DNA of 64,000 bases from Myxococcus landrumus (GTDB taxonomy: Bacteria > Myxococcota > Myxococcia > Myxococcales > Myxococcaceae), in assembly GCF_017301635.1 (NCBI RefSeq), contig NZ_CP071091.1, positions 9,974,501-10,038,500 of the forward strand, in the 5' to 3' direction. Position 1 is the first letter of the stretch. Each line of letters starts with the position of its first letter. The notes below the pieces were generated by a model, which saw only the letters and a list, made by a program, of their open reading frames with translations, was not told the DNA's origin and searched no databases. Both the position numbers and the translations under genes were made by a program. Positions 60,539-64,000 of the stretch are shown here, one piece after another.

Positions 60539-61275
60539 GTCCTCGGGTGGTGCTGTTGGCGGGGCTCGAGCCCACGGGCCGTGCGGGGCTCCTGGCGGAT
60601 GTGGCCGCGGTGCGTGCGCTGGGAGGGCAGCCGGTGGCGGTGCCCCTGGCGCAGACCGCGCAGGGGCGGACGACGTTCTCGTGGAAGGCCTCTCCGCCGA
60701 GCGTCGTGCGCGCGCAATTGACGGCCGCGCGGGAGCTGGGCGGGGTGCAGGCGGTGAAGTGGGGCATGGTGCCGGGCCTCGCGCAGCTCGCCGCCGCGAG
60801 CGCCGCGTTGAAGGGGACGGGGGCGTGGTGGGTGGTGGACCCAGTGGTGCGGACCTCGCGAGGACAACTGCTGTCCCGACTGTCCGCGAAGCGCTACCTG
60901 TCGCTCGCCGGGCCGCGCGTCATGCTCACGCCGAACCTGGATGAGGCGGGGTGGCTGCTGGGTCGCGCGGTGCCGGACTCGGTGGATGCGGCGCGAGACG
61001 CGGCCATCGCGCTGCTGGCGCATGGCTTCGGCGCGGTGCTGGTGAAGGGCGGGCATCTGCCGGACGTACAGGGCCTGGCGGATGTGCTGGCCACGCCGGA
61101 GCGGGTGCGAGTGCTGCGGGGGACGCGGCTGGAGCGCGCACCGGAGCGCCGGGGGACAGGGTGCAGGCTCGCGTCCGCGCTGGCGACGGAGCTGGGGCGA
61201 GGGCGCACGGTGGAGGCTGCTACGCGCACGGCGCGAGCGCTGGTGGTGCGCTACCTCCGCACGGGCCACGAGTAG
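60535..61275 (+). CDS. ThiD-like hydroxymethylpyrimidine (phosphate) kinase
   Basis: About 246 residues of the ribokinase-like fold: TPNLDEAGWLLG, VLVKGGHLPD and RRGTGCRLASAL (anion-hole and catalytic Cys/Gly region) match ThiD. The N-terminal motif is GLEPTGRAGLLAD instead of the usual G-x-DxSGGAGIQAD. It starts with GTG within the GTGA overlap of the amidotransferase stop. Together with thiE it could make HMP-PP for thiamine. The last 13 codons form the first unit of a 69-70 bp tandem repeat (61235-61442). Confidence 0.8.
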   Translation: MSPRVVLLAGLEPTGRAGLLADVAAVRALGGQPVAVPLAQTAQGRTTFSWKASPPSVVRAQLTAARELGGVQAVKWGMVPGLAQLAAASAALKGTGAWWVVDPVVRTSRGQLLSRLSAKRYLSLAGPRVMLTPNLDEAGWLLGRAVPDSVDAARDAAIALLAHGFGAVLVKGGHLPDVQGLADVLATPERVRVLRGTRLERAPERRGTGCRLASALATELGRGRTVEAATRTARALVVRYLRTGHE

Positions 61276-61442
61276 CGCGAGGGGCTCGCTTCGAACACGA
61301 CGTGAGCGCTGGTGAGTTGTTACCCCCCAGACGGGCCACGAGTAGCGCGAGGGGCACGCTTCGCTCACGACGTGAGTGCTGGTGGTGCGCTACCTCCGCA
61401 TGGGCCACGCGTAGCGCGAAGGGCTCGCTTCGCAGCCGGCGT
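61235..61442 (+). repeat. Tandem repeat made from the 3' end of the thiD-like gene
   Basis: Three units of 69, 70 and 69 bp begin at 61235, 61304 and 61374, each with GAGYGCTGGTG and ending near GACGT/GGCGT. A short fourth start lies at 61443. Unit 1 contains the last codons and stop of the thiD-like gene. Units 2 and 3 lie outside it and keep GGGCCACG-x-GTAGCGCGA. The units are imperfect, so the duplication is not recent. Confidence 0.85.
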
Positions 61443-61564
61443 GAGTGCGGGAGGCGCGTTCACCGCACACTGACCGCGCGCCGCGCGCGGAGGCCGCAAC
61501 ACCGAGAGCGGTTTCCAACCGGAAGGGGCGCCGCTCCCATGGAACGGCGCCGTGCTCGTGCGGC

Positions 61565-62929
61565 CTACTCGCCTCGGCTGCGGCTCTCGAAGCGGGTGTA
61601 CTCGGCGAGGAACACCAGCGGGATTTCGCCGATGGGGCCGTTACGCTGCTTGGCGATGATGAGCTCGACGGGGATGACCGTGGTCTGGGCGTTCTGTGGA
61701 GCCTCGCCGCCTTCCTCCACTTCCTCGCGGTGGATGAACATCACCACGTCGGCGTCCTGCTCGATGGAGCCTGACTCACGCAAGTCCGACAGCATGGGCT
61801 TGCCACCCTTGCGCTCCTCGACCTTACGGCTGAGCTGACTGAGCGCGATGATGGGGACCTCCAGCTCCTTGGCCAGCTGCTTGAGCGCACGGGAGATTTC
61901 GGCGACTTCCAACTGGCGGCTCTCGACCTTGCCCTTCTGGTGCATCAGCTGGAGGTAGTCGATGATGATGAGCGACAGCCGCGGGTCCTTCTGCTTCACA
62001 CGCCGCGCCTTCGCGCGCAGGTCGAATGGAGACAGACCGCCGGAGTCGTCGATGTAGATGGGCGCGTTGTAGAGCGCACCCGCCATCTCCTGGAACTTCT
62101 CCTCGTCGTGCGGAGACAGACGCCCGCCGCGCAGCTTCTTCATGTCCACGCGCGCGGTGGAGGCCAGCAGACGCATGAGCAGCTGGTCCGCGGGCATTTC
62201 GAGACTGAAGATGCCGACCGCCTTGTTCTCCTTGAGCGCCGCGTTCACCGCCATGTTCATGGCGAACGACGTCTTGCCGACACCCGGACGCGCCGCGAGG
62301 ATGATGAGCTCGCCCGCGTGGAGACCCGTGAGCTGGTTGTCCAAGTCGATGTAGCCGGTGGACAGGCCCGTGATGCCCGTCGCCGCCGACTTCATCTTGT
62401 CGAGCAGGTCCAGCGTGTGTTCCATCAGCTCGCTGACCGGCCGCAGGTCTCCTTCGCGCTTCTTCTCCGCGAGGAGGAACACCTTGCGCTCGGCTTCGTC
62501 GAGCAACACCTCCAGCTCGCCCGTCTCCTGGCTGGCGAGGTCCTGAATCTCACGGCCGACGTTCGCCAACCGGCGCCGCAGCGCCTGGTCCTTGACGATG
62601 TTCGCGTACTGGACCGCGTTGGAGGCCAGTGGCACCACCTGGTCCAGCCGCATCAGGTACGCGGGGCCGCCCACGGCGACCAACTGCCCCAGGACCTTCA
62701 GCTCTTCGGCCAGCGTGAGGTGGTCGACCTGCTTGCTCTGGCCGTCCAGCCGGATCATCGCCGCGAAAATCTGCGCATGCGCCGGGCTGGAGAAGTCGTC
62801 CGCATGGACGACCTCGCCTACCGCGGCGATGAGCGTGTTGTCCGCGAGCACCGAGCCAAGCACGGCGCGCTCTGCGGCAAGGTCCTCGTGGACCTTCCGC
62901 CCATCTCTGACGTCGAGGGAGTTCTCCAT
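61565..62929 (-). CDS. dnaB: Replicative DNA helicase DnaB
   Basis: The 454-residue product has an N-terminal helical domain (1-110) that binds primase, a linker, and a RecA-like helicase domain with Walker A ARPGVGKTSFA, Walker B LSLIIIDYLQLM and RESGSIEQDADVVMF. It unwinds DNA at replication forks as a hexamer. Length is normal and no intein is seen at the usual Walker A site. Confidence 0.97.
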   Translation of the reverse strand: MENSLDVRDGRKVHEDLAAERAVLGSVLADNTLIAAVGEVVHADDFSSPAHAQIFAAMIRLDGQSKQVDHLTLAEELKVLGQLVAVGGPAYLMRLDQVVPLASNAVQYANIVKDQALRRRLANVGREIQDLASQETGELEVLLDEAERKVFLLAEKKREGDLRPVSELMEHTLDLLDKMKSAATGITGLSTGYIDLDNQLTGLHAGELIILAARPGVGKTSFAMNMAVNAALKENKAVGIFSLEMPADQLLMRLLASTARVDMKKLRGGRLSPHDEEKFQEMAGALYNAPIYIDDSGGLSPFDLRAKARRVKQKDPRLSLIIIDYLQLMHQKGKVESRQLEVAEISRALKQLAKELEVPIIALSQLSRKVEERKGGKPMLSDLRESGSIEQDADVVMFIHREEVEEGGEAPQNAQTTVIPVELIIAKQRNGPIGEIPLVFLAEYTRFESRSRGE

Positions 62930-62970
62930 GGCTGCCAGTCCACTGTACAGGCGGCTCTGACATCTCAGAA

Positions 62971-62995
62971 GAAAACCGCCACAGACCTGTAGCGG
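62971..62995 (-). terminator. Terminator of the LytTR gene region
   Basis: CCGC-c-ACAG-ac-CTGT-a-GCGG (62976-62995) is a hairpin. On the minus strand it is followed by TTTTC (complement of 62971-62975). It sits between the LytTR regulator and dnaB, both on the minus strand, and would stop read-through into dnaB. Confidence 0.75.
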
Positions 62996-63051
62996 CGGGT
63001 GGGCGGATGGGTGTGGACCTCCCCTCCAGGTGGGCCGGACTCCCAGGAAAG

Positions 63052-63822
63052 TCAGCCCTCCAGGCCCCAGCGCTGGAGGAACGCGTCACGCCACGTGCGA
63101 CTGAGGACCACTGTCGTACCGTTCTTCATCACCAGGATGCCGTCGCCGTGCGTCCACGGCTCCAGCTTCGCCACCGCGTCCAACTGGATGATGTCGCCGC
63201 GGTGGACCCGGACGAACCGCGCCGGGTCCAGCCGTTCCTCCAGGGCCCGCAGGCTCTGGCGGATCAGATGCTCCCCCTGGGCGGTGTACACGCGCACGTA
63301 CTTGTCCTCGGAGGACAGCCGCCACACGTCGGCGAGCCGCAGGGGCACCCACGCCTCGCCCGCCTTCACCACCAGCCGCTCCAGTGGCCGCCGGGAGACG
63401 GTCGCCGCCACGTCTCGCAGGAGCGCTTGGAGCCTCCCGGCCTCGTGTCCTCCTCCGAGCAGCAGCGCGTGGGCCTTGTCCAGCGCCCGGGTGAAGCGCT
63501 CGCCGTCGTAGGGCTTGAGCAGGTAGTCCACCGCATGCGCCTCGAAGGCCCGCAGCGCGAAGCTGTCGTAGGCGGTGGAGAAGATGACCGCGGGAGCGTG
63601 CTCGGACCCCAGTGCCTCCAGCACCTCGAAGCCCGTCAGCCCTGGCATCTGCACGTCGAGGACCACCACGTCCGGCCGCAGGGATTCGATGCGCACCAGT
63701 GCCTCGGTACCATCGGCCGCTTCGCCCGCGAGCGTGAAGCGTGTCTCCTGCTCCAGGAAGCGCTTCACCTTCGCCCGTGCGGGGGCTTCGTCGTCCACGA
63801 CCAGCACGCGAAAGCCCGTCAT
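63052..63822 (-). CDS. LytTR-type response regulator
   Basis: The 256-residue product has a receiver domain (1-125) with D56 (VVVLDVQMPG) and the conserved Lys in YLLKPYD, then a LytTR DNA-binding domain (about 145-250; FVRVHRGDIIQLDAV, TWRDAFLQR). Partner of the upstream sensor kinase; GGAG lies upstream of the ATG. LytTR systems control envelope, autolysis or secretion genes. The target here is unknown. Confidence 0.93.
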   Translation of the reverse strand: MTGFRVLVVDDEAPARAKVKRFLEQETRFTLAGEAADGTEALVRIESLRPDVVVLDVQMPGLTGFEVLEALGSEHAPAVIFSTAYDSFALRAFEAHAVDYLLKPYDGERFTRALDKAHALLLGGGHEAGRLQALLRDVAATVSRRPLERLVVKAGEAWVPLRLADVWRLSSEDKYVRVYTAQGEHLIRQSLRALEERLDPARFVRVHRGDIIQLDAVAKLEPWTHGDGILVMKNGTTVVLSRTWRDAFLQRWGLEG

Positions 63823-63841
63823 GGCCTGGCTCCAGGAGGCA

Positions 63842-64000
63842 TCACGCCGTTGCTCCTCGAGGCAGCGTCAGCGACACGCGTGCGCCACCTTCGGGGCCTC
63901 GGCCTCGCTCCATCCGCGCCTGTCCCCCATGAAGCAGCGACAGCACCTGCTCCAGGTGCGCCAGCCCCACGCGAGGGCCGACGGAGGGCGAGTCCTCACC
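63842..64000 (-). CDS. Sensor histidine kinase, C-terminal end (partial, LytS-type)
   Basis: An open minus frame enters the window at 64000 and ends at 63842 after 52 residues. The visible part GPRVGLAHLEQVLSLLHG and GPEGGARVSLTLPR matches the last part of the ATPase domain of LytS/AgrC-type kinases. It lies 19 bp upstream of the LytTR regulator start, so the two form a two-component operon. Confidence 0.8.
   Translation of the reverse strand, partial: GEDSPSVGPRVGLAHLEQVLSLLHGGQARMERGRGPEGGARVSLTLPRGATA

Overview
The window is high-GC chromosomal DNA from a myxobacterium, most likely the family Myxococcaceae (Myxococcus, Corallococcus, Pyxidicoccus or a relative). The strongest evidence is a complete mrpA-mrpB-mrpC developmental regulatory locus (12406-15852). 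MrpC has 248 residues and MrpB has its phosphoacceptor at D58, both as I recall them for Myxococcus xanthus. Supporting traits are an abundance of two-component systems, a Ser/Thr kinase, secreted lipoproteins, spermidine-synthase-like fusions and frequent GTG starts. I see no rRNA, tRNA, CRISPR, prophage or insertion sequence. The window reads as core chromosome with short accessory stretches.

Layout. 1-1074: the N-terminal part of a membrane-anchored MutS-like protein, then about 1 kb without a gene. 2.1-3.4 kb: a small secreted protein and an astacin-like lipoprotein protease. 3.5-5.5 kb: dgcN-dgcA for D-glutamate catabolism. 5.6-9.6 kb: envelope genes (phosphoesterase lipoprotein, outer-membrane protein, PbgA/LtaS-like sulfatase). 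9.7-12.3 kb: a LysR regulator and an aromatic amino acid hydroxylase. 12.4-15.9 kb: mrpCBA. 15.9-20.9 kb: two convergent membrane/spermidine-synthase fusions. 21.2-22.4 kb: an orphan Flp-type pilin and a TipA-class MerR regulator with its operator. 22.4-26.3 kb: a YfhO-like pair. 26.6-31.8 kb: a degenerate amidohydrolase, an rRNA methyltransferase, a Ser/Thr kinase with a ribbon-helix-helix-like tail, truA and a membrane protein. 31.9-34.5 kb: a Na+/H+ antiporter and an ATP-grasp protein.

34.9-43.2 kb holds a compact arginine regulon: argF'-argB-argE'-argH-argG-[P-loop protein]-argC, with argR divergent. The transcarbamylase is of the N-acyl-ornithine type (AOTC/SOTC), not ordinary ornithine carbamoyltransferase, so carbamoylation precedes deacylation. 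No N-acetylglutamate synthase (argA/argJ) or argD is present. An unassigned P-loop protein lies between argG and argC and is translationally coupled to argC. It shares P-loop layout with DgcN, a glutamate N-acetyltransferase encoded 30 kb away. This unassigned gene is the best candidate for an undescribed function in the window.

43.3-47.8 kb: a VWA protein, an OmpR-type regulator with histidine kinase, and an ECF-like sigma factor. 47.8-53.4 kb: two secreted hydrolases, a TetR-SDR pair sharing an operator-like motif, and a third spermidine-synthase-like protein. 53.6-59.0 kb: a coiled-coil protein, clpB and a three-gene operon containing a DUF1844 protein. 59.1-61.3 kb: thiE, a glutamine amidotransferase and a thiD-like kinase whose 3' end has been tandemly triplicated. 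61.6-64 kb: dnaB and a LytTR/LytS-type two-component system cut by the window edge.
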